64,000 nucleotides of DNA from Methylobacterium sp. J-070 (GTDB lineage Bacteria; Pseudomonadota; Alphaproteobacteria; Rhizobiales; Beijerinckiaceae), in assembly GCF_022829385.1 (NCBI RefSeq), contig NZ_JAKSXX010000122.1, forward strand, positions 36,039 to 100,038. Reading direction: 5' to 3'. The position numbers and the translations under genes are program-made. Positions 37,520 through 47,628 of this stretch are shown piece after piece. The notes below the pieces were generated by a model, which worked only from the letters and a program-made list of their open reading frames with translations, had not been told where the DNA came from and made no database searches. Position 1 is the stretch's first letter. Every line of letters begins with the position of its first letter.

Positions 37520-38239
37520 ATGCTCACGCGCAAGCAGCTGGACCTCCTGCGCTTCATCCAGAGTCGCATGCAGGAATGCGGTGTCCCGCCCTCGTTCGAC
37601 GAGATGAAGGACGCCCTCGACCTCAAGTCCAAATCGGGCATCCATCGGCTGATCACGGCCCTGGAGGAGCGCGGCTTCCTCCGCCGCCTCCCGAACCGGG
37701 CGCGGGCCATCGAGGTGATCCGCGTGCCCGAGAGCCTGACGCAGGCGCCCGCGCCGGCCGCGGAGCCCCGCCGCTTCACCCCGAGCGTGGTGGAGGGCGG
37801 CAAGTCCAAGCAGCCGCCGCTCCCCGCCAACGCGCGCATGATCGACGAGGCCGGCCGGGCCGTCTCGATCCCCGTCATGGGCCGGATCGCCGCCGGCACG
37901 CCGGTCTCGGCGATCCAGAACCAGAGCCACGCCATCACCCTCTCGCCGGATTTCCTGGCCGGTGGCGAGCACTACGCCCTGGAGGTGCGCGGCGACTCGA
38001 TGGTCGAGGCCGGCATCCTCGACGGCGACCTCGTGGTGATCCGCAAGCAGGACACCGCCAACACGGGCGACATCATCGTGGCCCTGATCGACGACGAGGA
38101 GGCGACGCTCAAGCGCCTGCGCCGCCGCGGCTCGTCGATCGCCCTCGAGGCCGCCAACCCGGCCTACGAGACGCGGGTCCTCGGGCCCGACCGGGTGCAG
38201 ATCCAGGGGCGCCTGGTCAGCCTCGTCCGGCGCTACTGA
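37520..38239 (+). CDS. lexA: SOS repressor LexA
   Basis: A 239-aa repressor. The N-terminal winged HTH ([41 protein letters not shown]) is joined by a linker to the S24 domain, with cleavage bond Ala125-Gly126 (RIAAGTP), Ser160 ([10 protein letters not shown]) and Lys198 (ATLKRL). RecA filaments trigger self-cleavage. Boxes upstream here, at umuD and at imuA define its local regulon. It converges with comEC, overlapping by 7 nt. Confidence 0.97.
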   Translation: MLTRKQLDLLRFIQSRMQECGVPPSFDEMKDALDLKSKSGIHRLITALEERGFLRRLPNRARAIEVIRVPESLTQAPAPAAEPRRFTPSVVEGGKSKQPPLPANARMIDEAGRAVSIPVMGRIAAGTPVSAIQNQSHAITLSPDFLAGGEHYALEVRGDSMVEAGILDGDLVVIRKQDTANTGDIIVALIDDEEATLKRLRRRGSSIALEAANPAYETRVLGPDRVQIQGRLVSLVRRY

Positions 38240-39666
38240 AGCGGCTCGGCCGGCGCGTCGGCGGGGGCACGTCCCCCGTCCGGTGCTTCGGTGTCCGGTG
38301 ACCCTGAAGCCGCCGGCGCGTCCGCTTGTTCGGGCCCTTCCGGAAGCGCTCCGGCCGGTCGCCGCGGCCTCGGGTCCGGGCGCAGCCGCCAGGGCAGGTC
38401 CCGGCTGTCGGCGCGGGCGTAACGGGTGGTGAAGCCGTCGCGGCCGGCCCGGAGCGCGACGGCGCCGTGGGCGGCGAGGACGCGCCGGTCGATCACCAGG
38501 GGGCCGGTACAGGTCGGGGGCGCCGCGAGGCCGGTGATCAGCACCGCGGCCCGGGCGCAATCCTCCGGGAAGGCGCGCCGGTCCCGGACCAGCGCGACCG
38601 CCCGTCCGTCGGCCAGGCGCGCGGTGCATCCGAGCGGATCGCAGCGCCCGCCGCCCGACGCGGCGATCAGCGCGTCCGGCCGCCGTCCGTCGCCGTCCGC
38701 CTTCAGCCACTGCTCCAGCACGAAGCCGGAGGGGCGGCCGAGGGCCGTGAGGCGCCCGTCCGGCCCCCGCACGGCGGCACCCCCGCCCTGTCGGTCGACG
38801 AAGAGGTCGTAGCGATCCGGCAGGGCCGTGAGCCCGAGCCCCAGCAGGAGGGGCGGTACGGCGAGCCAGCGCAGGCGCGAGACCGGGAGCGTCGCCAGCA
38901 GGAGGCCGGCGGTGAGCAGGGTCAGCGCGGCGGTGCCGAAGGCCGGCAGCACGACGGTGGCGCGCTCGAACCCGGCGATCCACTCGGAGATCGCCAACAT
39001 GCCGCCCACCGCCTGGCCCATCAGCCACCAGATCGGCCGGTCGAGGGCGAAGGGATAGGCCAGGACCCCGATCACCGCGCAGGGCATCACCACCAGGGAG
39101 ACGAGCGGCAGGGTCAGGGCGTTGCCGACGATCCCGAACGGCTGCATCGTCTGGAAGTGGTAGGTGGCGAAGGGCGCGGTGGCGACCTGCGCCACCAGGG
39201 TGGTGGCCAGGGTGCCGGCGACCGCCGAGAGACCGGTTCCGACGAGCCGTCCGACGGGACCGGCCCCGGGGCGCGTGAACAGCCGCCCATCGATCAGCCG
39301 CGCGCAGGCGATCAGGCCGGTCACCGCCCCGAAGGACATCTGGAAGCTCGGGCCGAGCAGGCCCTCCGGCTCGCGCGCCAGGGCGATCAGCGCGGCGAGG
39401 GCGAGGTTGCGCATCGACAGGGCCGGCCGATCCGCCAGGATCGCGCCCAGCATGATCAGGGTCATGATCAGCGAGCGCTCGGCGGCGATATCCCAGCCCG
39501 AGAAGGCGCAGTAGGCGCTCACGCCCAGCATGGCGAAGCCGGCCGCGATCTTCTTGATCGGCCAGACCAGCGCGCAATACGGGACCAGCGCGAGCGTCGC
39601 CCGCACCAGCCAGAACACCACGCCGGCGGCCAGCACCATGTGGAGCCCCGAGATCGACACGACATG
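38233..39666 (-). pseudogene. comEC: ComEC, C-terminal part, interrupted at its 5' side
   Basis: About 478 codons of ComEC/Rec2, the inner-membrane DNA-uptake channel. The frame begins inside the competence domain: HVVSISGLHMVLAAG is normally near the middle of the protein, so the OB-fold and first spans are missing. Eight or more membrane spans and an alphaproteobacterial-type C-terminal domain without a metallo-beta-lactamase follow. The break falls just before the serine recombinase gene. The N-terminal half should lie beyond the inserted element, outside the window. Confidence 0.8.
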
Positions 39667-39727
39667 GCTATGAGTAGGCCGGCATTTGTTTTAGGGAAGG
39701 AAGGCGCGGAAAAGCCTGGGCGGTGAG

Positions 39728-41464
39728 ATGGGTGACAAGATCGGGACCGATGCGGCGCCAGCCCCGGCAACCGCCTATTCCTACATTCGGCTGAGCTCGA
39801 AGCGCCAGTCGAACACCGACGAGAAGAAGGCCTATCGTGACGGCCTAAGGCGGCAGACCGCCTTGCGGGACGAGTATCTCGCCGCCAACCCACACCTCAC
39901 GCTCGACACCAAGCTCTCGCTCCACGACATCGGCGTGTCCGCGTTCACGAAGGCCAACATGGCCAAGGGCGGCGGAGGCAAGCTCGCCCTGTTCCAGCAG
40001 GCCGTCGACGAAGGACGCATCGCCAAGGGCAGCTACCTGCTCGTCGAGAACCTCGACCGAATGACGCGCGCCAGCGTCCCGGTCGCGCAGCACATGCTGC
40101 TGGGCTTGGTCAACGCCGGCATCGTCGTCGTCTCGATCGCCGACAAGATGACCTACCAACATGCGCCGGACGATCCCGTCTCACAGGCTGCCTTCCTAGT
40201 CTCGGTGATGACCCTCATGCGGGCTCATGAGGAGTCGGCGCTGAAGTCCAGGCGCCTCAAGGCGACGTGGGAGGAAAAGCGGAAGAATATCGGGACCAGA
40301 AGGCTGACGACCAAGACCCCGGGCTGGTTGCACATGGTCGACGGCAACCTCGAAGTGCATCCCGAACGTGGCCCCGTCGTCGAGCTGATCATGAAGTTGC
40401 TCGCGGACGGATGGGGCCGCGACCGCATTGCAAGGCACCTGAACGAGAACAAGGTGGAATGCTGGGGGCACGGCCGGTCATGGCACGGCGGCACGGTCCA
40501 GAAGGTCACCGACAACAGGGCGCTGCTGGGTGAATTTCAGCCTCACAAGCTCGAACACGTGGAGCGACAGGGTGTCCTGGTCGCGAAACGCGTCCCGGTT
40601 GGTGACCCCATCCCGAACTACTTCCCCCGGGCCGTCAGCGACGAACTCTGGGCCCTGGCACGCCGCGTTGCCAACAAGCGGCGCCTCGGGCGCGCGCCCA
40701 ACGCCGGAGGCCAGCAGGGCACGGTGATCACCAACCTGTTCGGCATGGTCGCCACGTGTGGTGTGTGCATGAAGCCGATGAACTACCGCGACCGAGGGGC
40801 GCGTTCCACGCCCGTCCTGCGGTGCTCCTCGGAGCGGGCCGGCACCTGCACCAACGCCTACCGCATCCCCTACTACGATACCGAGGTCGCCATCCTCCTC
40901 TGGCTCGTGAAGCTCGACCTGACGGGCGGAGCACCCGGCGAGCTCGCGCGCCACGAGGAAGCCTTGCGGACCAAGGTCGCGGAGCGTGACGAGCTGCAGG
41001 TTCGGGGCGAGGCCATCGTACGAGGGATCGGTGCCGGCAGTCGTTTTGCCAAGGCACCTCTCGCCGAGATCGAGACCGCCATGCAAGCGTGTGAGGCCGG
41101 CATCACCGACCTGACGGGCAAGATAACCGCGTTGCGTCACGGCGGAGGGCGTGAGGAGCGCTCCGCGGCCATCGAACACCTGAGCGAACTTAAAAGGACG
41201 GATGCGCCTGACGAGGAGGTTTTCGCGGCGAGAATGCGGATCCGGCAGATCATCCGCGACACGTTCGAAAACATGTGGTGCTACCCGGACGGCAACATCG
41301 AGATCTTCACAATCGATGGCGGGTATCACGCCTTCCGCGACGGTTACTGGTGGAACGAGGCCGACCGGATCTGGGTGCCATCCGTCGGCGCCATGACCGG
41401 CATCCCGTATCGCGCCACCAAAGCCGAGCTAGCCCGTCGGGCGAAATGGCTGGGGCAAGCCTAA
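39728..41464 (+). CDS. large serine recombinase (integrase)
   Basis: A 578-aa site-specific recombinase. The N-terminal resolvase domain has YSYIRLSSKRQ (likely nucleophile Ser23) and VENLDRMTRASVPV. A recombinase domain follows (GWLHMVDGNLEVHPERGPVVELI through GRSWHGGTVQKVTDNRALLGEF), then a zinc ribbon (CGVCMKPMNYRD with CSSERAGTC) and a coiled-coil tail. ATG 39728 follows GGCGGTGAG. It probably catalysed the insertion into comEC. Confidence 0.93.
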   Translation: MGDKIGTDAAPAPATAYSYIRLSSKRQSNTDEKKAYRDGLRRQTALRDEYLAANPHLTLDTKLSLHDIGVSAFTKANMAKGGGGKLALFQQAVDEGRIAKGSYLLVENLDRMTRASVPVAQHMLLGLVNAGIVVVSIADKMTYQHAPDDPVSQAAFLVSVMTLMRAHEESALKSRRLKATWEEKRKNIGTRRLTTKTPGWLHMVDGNLEVHPERGPVVELIMKLLADGWGRDRIARHLNENKVECWGHGRSWHGGTVQKVTDNRALLGEFQPHKLEHVERQGVLVAKRVPVGDPIPNYFPRAVSDELWALARRVANKRRLGRAPNAGGQQGTVITNLFGMVATCGVCMKPMNYRDRGARSTPVLRCSSERAGTCTNAYRIPYYDTEVAILLWLVKLDLTGGAPGELARHEEALRTKVAERDELQVRGEAIVRGIGAGSRFAKAPLAEIETAMQACEAGITDLTGKITALRHGGGREERSAAIEHLSELKRTDAPDEEVFAARMRIRQIIRDTFENMWCYPDGNIEIFTIDGGYHAFRDGYWWNEADRIWVPSVGAMTGIPYRATKAELARRAKWLGQA

Positions 41465-41562
41465 CGGGAAGCGCCTCGGATCAAGCTCCATAACGGCGAG
41501 GTCCTGTGGCATGCCGCACCGCGGGTCGCGACAATTCCGAACCGGCATCATCGTCCGCCCGA

Positions 41563-42285
41563 CTACGCGGCCGAGCCTGTCCCGACATGTATGTCGTCCT
41601 CGGGCTGCCTCCTGCGATAGCGCCCGCGTTCAGCCCGAGCGAATAGCCGTTTATGGTGGATCCGCTGGTTGATCTTTTTTCTCAGAGTGTCGTGGTTCCA
41701 CTCCTCCTGGTGACCCTTGCACTCCTCCACGAGATCAGCTCCCAGGCGCTGCTCGATATCCTGGATCGGTAACGCGCCGTTCTCCGGCAGCGCCTTCCAG
41801 ATCTCGTGCACGACCCGCTCCCAGTAGACATCGGCCCGGACGGCCTGCAGGTGCCTCCGTGCCTCCTCCAGCTCGGCCTCCAGCGCCACCACGCGTTCGG
41901 TCAAGAGCCGGGCCTCCGCCTCATGGCCCCCCAGCAAGGCGAGGGCTTCGCTACACATCTCGCGTTCGACGCCGATCTCTTGCTGCATGCGCTCCCTGTC
42001 GCGGACGTAGACGGCGGCCGCCTCGGCCTGCGCCGCCTGCCATAGCGCCACTCCAGCCGCGGCCAGTCGGTTCGAGACCGCTTCGGGCAATGCGGCGAGC
42101 TCGATCTTCGGACTGTATTCCCGCTCCCGCTTCCACTCCTTCAGCAGGGGCGCGACGTTATTGGGCGAGCCGGCCTTCCCCAGGTTCTCCGTGAGCCACG
42201 CCCTGACCGTGTGGGTTGTGACATGCGCTCTTCCGCCGGCGCGGATCGCGTCCGCGGCTCTGTAAACATCGTGCCTGGTCACCAT
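41563..42285 (-). CDS. KfrA-like DNA-binding coiled-coil protein
   Basis: A 240-aa protein from ATG 42285. The N-terminal KfrA-type HTH (TRHDVYRAADAIRAGGRAHVTTHTVRAWLTENLGKAGSPNNVA has this layout) is followed by a long coiled coil (about 100-150), and a C-terminal basic domain (WNHDTLRKKINQRIHHKRLF). KfrA proteins are plasmid-borne autorepressors tied to partitioning. A palindrome lies 68 bp upstream. It supports a plasmid or ICE origin of the region. Confidence 0.8.
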   Translation of the reverse strand: MVTRHDVYRAADAIRAGGRAHVTTHTVRAWLTENLGKAGSPNNVAPLLKEWKREREYSPKIELAALPEAVSNRLAAAGVALWQAAQAEAAAVYVRDRERMQQEIGVEREMCSEALALLGGHEAEARLLTERVVALEAELEEARRHLQAVRADVYWERVVHEIWKALPENGALPIQDIEQRLGADLVEECKGHQEEWNHDTLRKKINQRIHHKRLFARAERGRYRRRQPEDDIHVGTGSAA

Positions 42286-42352
42286 CGCGTGCCGCCCTCC
42301 GGGCACGAGTTTGAGGCAGATACGGTTAACGAAACATGCTTTTCTGTATTCC

Positions 42353-42369
42353 GTAACGCATTACGTTAC
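42353..42369. promoter_or_regulatory. palindromic operator candidate upstream of kfrA-like gene
   Basis: GTAACG-N5-CGTTAC is a perfect inverted repeat in an AT-rich stretch 68 bp before the KfrA-like start; such proteins typically repress their own promoter. Confidence 0.45.
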
Positions 42370-42557
42370 ACGATACGCACTACGTGCCTGACCGCGGATC
42401 CTTTTGCAGGCGTGTGGCCTGTGCTTCGAGCGCCAGCGGGGATGATCGAACGCAAGCGACGGCTTGTCGCGACTGCGATGAGACCTATCCGAGCTACCCA
42501 GTTGATAGCCGAACCAAAGTTCTGCATTCGGACCTCAAAGTTCCGCATTCAGCAAAC

Positions 42558-42791
42558 CTAGAGTAACACCGGCCCGTCATTGAACGATGGCGAGCCGGTG
42601 TTCGTTCGGCGGAAGGCATCCTCGGCCTGCAATCGGCGGCTCGCGGCCTCAAAGGCCCCGCAGGCAAACCCGACATCGGCATCAGCCCGACCATGGCCCG
42701 CCAGCACTTCGGCGAAAGCATCAGCAACCGCCTCGTCCCAACGCGTCAGCGTTCCGTAGACGTCGAAGGTGATGGTCGAAGGGCATGCCAT
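42558..42791 (-). pseudogene. truncated HAD-family 2-haloacid dehalogenase
   Basis: The 77-codon frame starts with ITFDVYGTLTRWDEAVADAF, the N-terminal catalytic Asp block of type II haloacid dehalogenases, continues for about 50 residues, then loses similarity and stops. The cap and remaining core (a usual 220-240 aa) are absent. It is a relic, probably left by rearrangement within the island. Confidence 0.7.
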
Positions 42792-43056
42792 TCGGGCCTA
42801 ACGGATCGCCGTCGAATTCGATCAGCCAACGCATGGTGAACGAACCGTTGATTCCGGAAGCGGGCATCGGAAAGCGCTTTCCTGTGTCCGCTTCCATCGG
42901 AGTCGCGTTTTCCAGGTCCGAGGGCTCGGGTCGCCCCCCAGCTCGTCCAACCAGATGCCGGCATACCAGGCTTAGCCCTAGAGCGGCCGCGCGATGCTCA
43001 TCCGTGCTATCGACCGAGCACCCCCACACCACGACCGCTGCGGAACCGATGCCGGC

Positions 43057-44967
43057 ATGACGAAGAGTTTTGGTCTGAACCGCTCGCTCGGAAGCGCCAT
43101 CGGCATTATCGCCCTCGTGGCGGTGCTCGGCAGCGGCGCGGTGCTCGCGTCCCTCGGACACCTTCAGACGGCCATCGATGCCCGCGGACGGTCGAACCTG
43201 GTCATGCGCGCGCTTGATGCCTTCCGCGTCGCCATGCTGAACCAGGAGACCGGCCTGCGCGGGTACCTGCTGACCGGTCACCAGGACAGCCTCGATCCCT
43301 ACCGCATCGGCAAGTCGGCCTTCGAGGAGGCCGCCGAACGACTTCACGCCCTCATCGGCGACGACCCCCTGCGTCAGGGCTGGCTCGCCGAAGCCGAGAA
43401 AGCAGCGCGGGCTTGGCAGGAAAAAGTCGGGGAAGCCGCAATCCACGGCATGGCCGACCCGGCAACCCGCTCCGAGGCGATCCGGATCGAGGGCAGCGGT
43501 ACGGGCAAGGCGTACTTCGACGCGTTCCGGACGAAGCTCCAGGCCATTCAGGCCGAGGAGGAGAGCCGGCGTGAGGTCAATGGGACGCTTCTCGCGCAGG
43601 CCCAGCGCGATGCCGGCATCGTCTCCTGGGGCGGCACCCTGCTCACCCTCCTCATCTGCGCCGGGATCGGAATAGCCATCCGGCGCAGAATCGTTGCCCC
43701 CCTGATCCGCCTGGCCGAGGCGATGCGGCATCTGGCCCGTCGCGATCTCACGATAGAGGTGCCAGGCATTCGTCAGCGCGACGAGGTCGGTGCGATGGCG
43801 CGGGCGGTGCAGGTGTTCAAGGAAGGGTTGATCGAGCTCGACCGCACCTCTCTGCTCCGGGCGACGGCCGACACGCTGCCGGCGATGGTCGGCTACGTCG
43901 ATGCCCAGCGGCGCGTCGGGTTCCTGAACGGAGAGTTCGAGCGCTGGTTCGACCTTCAGGTCGGGGATGTCTCCCAAGTCGACGGCCGCCCCCTGGCGCA
44001 GGTTTTCACGAACCAGCCCTTCCCCGGGACGGGACGCGAACTGGAGACCGCCTTCGCGGGGACCGAGACCCGTTTCGAGCACCGCCTCGCCCGACGTGGT
44101 GCGGACAGGCGGATGGTGGAAGGGTTCTACCGCCCGCATCGCGGGCCGGACGGTGCGGTGCTCGGGGTCGTCACGCTCCTGACGGACATCACCGAGCGCA
44201 AGGCCATGGAGCGGCGCCTCGCCCTGCATGCGCGCGACCTGCGTCGGACCAACGAGGAGCTGGAACAGTTCGCCTACGTGGCCTCTCACGACCTCAAGGC
44301 ACCTCTGCGCGGCATCGAGAACCTGGTGACCTGGATCGAGGAGGACCTGGAGGAGGTCCTCACGGCCGACACCCGGACGAACATGGACCTGCTGAAGAGC
44401 CGGGTGCGGCGCCTTGAGAGCCTGCTCGACGACCTCCTGGCATACTCGCGGGCCGGGCGCGGCGACGTCGCGACCGAGACGGTCGACACCAAGGCACTGG
44501 TCGAGGATCTCGCCGGCTTGGTCAGCCCGCCCGAGGGGTTCGACATCACGGCGGGAGAGAGCCTGCCGACCCTGGATGCCGCCCGGGCGCCCCTTACGCA
44601 GGCGTTCCAGAACCTCATCGGCAATGCGATTAAGCACCATGACCACCCGGCCACCGGGCACGTCTGGGTCGATGCATGCCCCGTGGACGACATGGTAGAG
44701 TTCACCGTGACGGACGATGGCGCTGGCATTCCCGAGCAGTTTCGTGAACGGGTCTTCGGCATGTTCCAGACCCTGAAGCCCCGCGATGAGGTCGAGGGCA
44801 GCGGCATGGGGCTTGCCATCGTCAAGAAGCTGGTCGAGCGCCAGGGCGGCAAGGTCTGGCTGAGCGAAGGGTGGGACGGTCGTGGCCTCTCGGTCCACTT
44901 CACCTGGCCCAATGGTACGAAGGGAACTGCCGATGGCGCCGACCGTGAACCTGCTGCTGGTCGATGA
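43057..44967 (+). CDS. membrane histidine kinase, CHASE3-HAMP-PAS
   Basis: A 636-aa kinase from ATG 43057. Spans at about 12-32 and 192-212 flank a periplasmic CHASE3 domain (LNQETGLRGYLLTGHQD). HAMP (about 215-265), PAS (about 275-385), HisKA with EQFAYVASHDLKAPLRGI and a HATPase (NLIGNAIKHHD, DDGAGIPEQF, GSGMGLAIVKKL) follow, as in the phytochrome-like subgroup. It overlaps the receiver gene by 35 nt, so the two form a pair. Confidence 0.92.
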   Translation: MTKSFGLNRSLGSAIGIIALVAVLGSGAVLASLGHLQTAIDARGRSNLVMRALDAFRVAMLNQETGLRGYLLTGHQDSLDPYRIGKSAFEEAAERLHALIGDDPLRQGWLAEAEKAARAWQEKVGEAAIHGMADPATRSEAIRIEGSGTGKAYFDAFRTKLQAIQAEEESRREVNGTLLAQAQRDAGIVSWGGTLLTLLICAGIGIAIRRRIVAPLIRLAEAMRHLARRDLTIEVPGIRQRDEVGAMARAVQVFKEGLIELDRTSLLRATADTLPAMVGYVDAQRRVGFLNGEFERWFDLQVGDVSQVDGRPLAQVFTNQPFPGTGRELETAFAGTETRFEHRLARRGADRRMVEGFYRPHRGPDGAVLGVVTLLTDITERKAMERRLALHARDLRRTNEELEQFAYVASHDLKAPLRGIENLVTWIEEDLEEVLTADTRTNMDLLKSRVRRLESLLDDLLAYSRAGRGDVATETVDTKALVEDLAGLVSPPEGFDITAGESLPTLDAARAPLTQAFQNLIGNAIKHHDHPATGHVWVDACPVDDMVEFTVTDDGAGIPEQFRERVFGMFQTLKPRDEVEGSGMGLAIVKKLVERQGGKVWLSEGWDGRGLSVHFTWPNGTKGTADGADREPAAGR

Positions 44968-45358
44968 CGACGAGGTCGACGTCCAAGGACTGAAACGCGC
45001 CTTCAACAAGAGTAAGATCGCGAACCCCATCACGGTGGCGCGCGACGGCATCGAGGCGCTGGAGATCCTGCGCGGCCAGAATGGCCGGACCAAGCTCGCC
45101 AAGCCGCACCTGATCCTGCTCGACCTCAACATGCCGCGCATGAACGGCATCGAGTTCCTGGAGGCGCTGCGGGCCGACGAGGACCTCAAGAGCGCGCTCG
45201 TGTTCATGGTCACTACCTCGAAGGCCGAGGAGGACAAGGCGCGCGCCTACGGGCACCACGTGGCCGGCTACATCGTCAAGCAGGACCCGGCCAACACCTT
45301 CATGCAGGCGGTCTCGCTGCTAGAGCACTATTGGAAGATCGTCGAGTTCCCCGAGTAG
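44933..45358 (+). CDS. Rcp1-like single-domain response regulator
   Basis: A 141-aa receiver with LLVDDDEVDVQGLKRAF, phospho-Asp in LILLDLNMPRMNG, Thr in MVTTSKAEEDK and Lys at GYIVKQDP. The size and ending (LLEHYWKIVEFP) match the Rcp1 type found next to phytochrome-like kinases. It starts within the end of the kinase gene and is probably its direct phosphate acceptor. Confidence 0.92.
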   Translation: MAPTVNLLLVDDDEVDVQGLKRAFNKSKIANPITVARDGIEALEILRGQNGRTKLAKPHLILLDLNMPRMNGIEFLEALRADEDLKSALVFMVTTSKAEEDKARAYGHHVAGYIVKQDPANTFMQAVSLLEHYWKIVEFPE

Positions 45359-45381
45359 CCACTTCCGGAGCCGACCCGAAG

Positions 45382-46545
45382 ATGCCGACGCGCATCCTCC
45401 TCATCGATGACGATCAGGTCGACCGCGCCGCCGTGCGCCGGGCGCTGGGGAAGTCCGGCCTGGCCCACGAGCTCACCGAGGCGCCGGACGGCTCCTCCGG
45501 GCTCAGGCTCGCGCAGGGGCAGGCGTTCGACTGCGTGCTGCTCGACTATCGCCTTCCGGACGTCGACACCTTCGCGCTGCTGGCCTCGCTCTTGTCGCCC
45601 GAGGGCGGCAACCAAGCGGTCCTGATGCTGACGGGCGAGGATGACCCGGACGTCGCCTTCCGGCTGATGCGGGCGGGTGCACTTGATTACCTGGCCAAGG
45701 GCGAGGCAACGCCGTCGAGCCTGGCGCGGGCAATCCGCTACGCCAAGGCACGCCGCGAGTTCCTGGCTGAGTTGAGCACGGCGCGGCGTGAGGCGGAGGC
45801 GAAGTCACAAGAACTCGACCTGCTGAACAAGCAGAAGTCGCTGCTGTTCTCCATCATCGCCCACGACCTTCGCAATCCGTTCCAGGCGCTTCTGGGTCTG
45901 TCCGAAGTCCTGAGCCAAGCGGTCGCGGAACGCGACCACGCCACTGTCGAGCGCCGTGCGCAGGGCATCCAGGAGGCGGCGAGCCAGGCCTACGGCCTTA
46001 TGGAGGGCCTGTTCGCGTGGGCGAGCCTGCAGATGGACACCGTCGCGGTGACCCTCGGCGATGTCGACCTGGGAGCCGTGGCCGATGAGGTTCTTAAGGG
46101 CGCATCCGAGAACGCGTCGGACAAGGGCCTGATCCTCAGGGCCAAGTGTGCCGGCCGTCACGTACGGGGCCATCGCGACATGCTGGCGGCGGTGATGCGC
46201 AACCTCGTGAGCAACGCGGTGAAGTTCACGCTGCCGGGGGGCACCATCTCCATCGCCGCCGAACCTCGCGGCGAGAGCGTCGAGATCACCGTCTCGGACA
46301 CCGGGGTCGGCATGACGACCCACAAGGTCGCCGACCTGTTCCGGCTCGACCGGCGCACCACCACGAACGGAACCGCCGGCGAGCGGGGCAGCGGCCTCGG
46401 CCTCCTGCTCTGCCGGGATCTCGTGGAGCGCCAGGGAAGCACCCTGACCGTCGAAAGCGTGCCCGGTCGCGGCACCAAGTTCGGCTTCATCCTGCCCGCG
46501 ACAGTGGCGGTCGGGGAGAAGCAACTCGCACTTCTCGAAACCTGA
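45382..46545 (+). CDS. receiver-histidine kinase hybrid
   Basis: A 387-aa soluble protein: receiver domain (LLIDDDQVDRAAVRRAL, CVLLDYRLPD, MLTGEDDPD, YLAKGEA) at residues 1-120, a short coiled coil, then HisKA (FSIIAHDLRNPFQALLG) and HATPase (NLVSNAVKF, DTGVGM, GSGLGLLLCRDL). It starts 23 bp after the Rcp1-like gene. The three genes look like a phosphorelay: membrane kinase, free receiver, receiver-kinase. Confidence 0.9.
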   Translation: MPTRILLIDDDQVDRAAVRRALGKSGLAHELTEAPDGSSGLRLAQGQAFDCVLLDYRLPDVDTFALLASLLSPEGGNQAVLMLTGEDDPDVAFRLMRAGALDYLAKGEATPSSLARAIRYAKARREFLAELSTARREAEAKSQELDLLNKQKSLLFSIIAHDLRNPFQALLGLSEVLSQAVAERDHATVERRAQGIQEAASQAYGLMEGLFAWASLQMDTVAVTLGDVDLGAVADEVLKGASENASDKGLILRAKCAGRHVRGHRDMLAAVMRNLVSNAVKFTLPGGTISIAAEPRGESVEITVSDTGVGMTTHKVADLFRLDRRTTTNGTAGERGSGLGLLLCRDLVERQGSTLTVESVPGRGTKFGFILPATVAVGEKQLALLET

Positions 46546-46782
46546 ATCCACTTGGCGTTTCATTGGCACGGGCGCACGTTTGACCGGACCCGCTCCCGCT
46601 GACGGACATCCCCGGCGCCGCATCGGAGGGGGCTGCGAAGCTTTTGCCAAGCAACATCGCCTGCCTGCTGTCGCTCACCGCCACCAGGATCAGGTTCGTG
46701 CCCCCGACGCTGCGGTTAGATGGGTCGAAGGAGATCCGACCCGCGCCGGGTGATGCCTCGCGACGGATCGGTTTCGCCGGGA

Positions 46783-47334
46783 TCAGTGGATGTTGACCGA
46801 CGCATCGTCCCCGGCCTGCCGCCGGGCCAGATCCTTGCCTACGGCGAACAGCAACGCGTCGACCATCGGCAGGAGATGGTCCGAGGCGCCTCCCAGGGCC
46901 AGCGACCTTGCCATGAGGACGTGCTCGGCGAGGGCGTCGAGTGCCGTGACCGGCGCGAACTCACCGGCGGACGGGGTCACCTCGAACCTTTCGAGCTCCG
47001 CCTGCGCGATCAGTCTCCGTCCCTCGGGTTTCACGTCGGTGATCTGTCCGAAAAAGCCGAGGAAGCCCCGTCGCTTCGGCAACCATGAGGGGGTGGCGGA
47101 GTCGCTCACCCACACGTAGGTGCCGTCCTGGCGCCGGAGGCGGTATTGCAGGGTGAACTCGCATCGCGCCGCGCAGGCATGCCGGAACGTCTCGACCATC
47201 AGGTCACGGTCGTCGGGGTGGATGACGCTCGCCCAGCCCGAGAACAGGCCGGCGGGGGGCCGCAGCACGGTGACGGCGTACCACTCAGGGCACATGTAGG
47301 TCGTCCGGCCCTCGTCGTCCGTAACCCAGATCAT
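46783..47334 (-). CDS. PAS-domain protein without output domain
   Basis: A 183-aa protein with one PAS_3 fold (YMCPEWYAVT through DGTYVWVSDSATPSW, with FFGQITDVKP), then a helical C-terminal part of 75 residues. It carries no kinase or HTH, so it may be a sensory adaptor or a stand-alone PAS like those paired with kinases. Convergent with the phosphorelay genes. Confidence 0.75.
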   Translation of the reverse strand: MIWVTDDEGRTTYMCPEWYAVTVLRPPAGLFSGWASVIHPDDRDLMVETFRHACAARCEFTLQYRLRRQDGTYVWVSDSATPSWLPKRRGFLGFFGQITDVKPEGRRLIAQAELERFEVTPSAGEFAPVTALDALAEHVLMARSLALGGASDHLLPMVDALLFAVGKDLARRQAGDDASVNIH

Positions 47335-47628
47335 CGTGGCCTCGCTGGCTCAGCCGGCTCAAGGACGTGCGCCCGCACCGAAGACGGCTCCATTCTGGGT
47401 TTGCCGTGATGTCGCGGTCAAACCTTCGTCCTGTCCAGGGACCAACCGGTCCCCCTTGCCTCCGCCATGGCCCATCCAGCCACGACCTGCCGCTTCCGAT
47501 CCGAGTCCTCTGCCATCGCGGGCCTCCGCCGCCTTGGTGAAAGACGCTGCGGTACCAGGTAGCAAGCTCACCTGCCCGCCTCGCCCAGCGCGTCAGTCTT
47601 CGGTGGGGTTTGGATGGAAGATCCCGCC
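47335..47628. other. intergenic region without recognised gene
   Basis: About 290 bases upstream of the PAS gene. No conserved frame or repeat seen; it presumably carries that gene's promoter. Confidence 0.35.
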
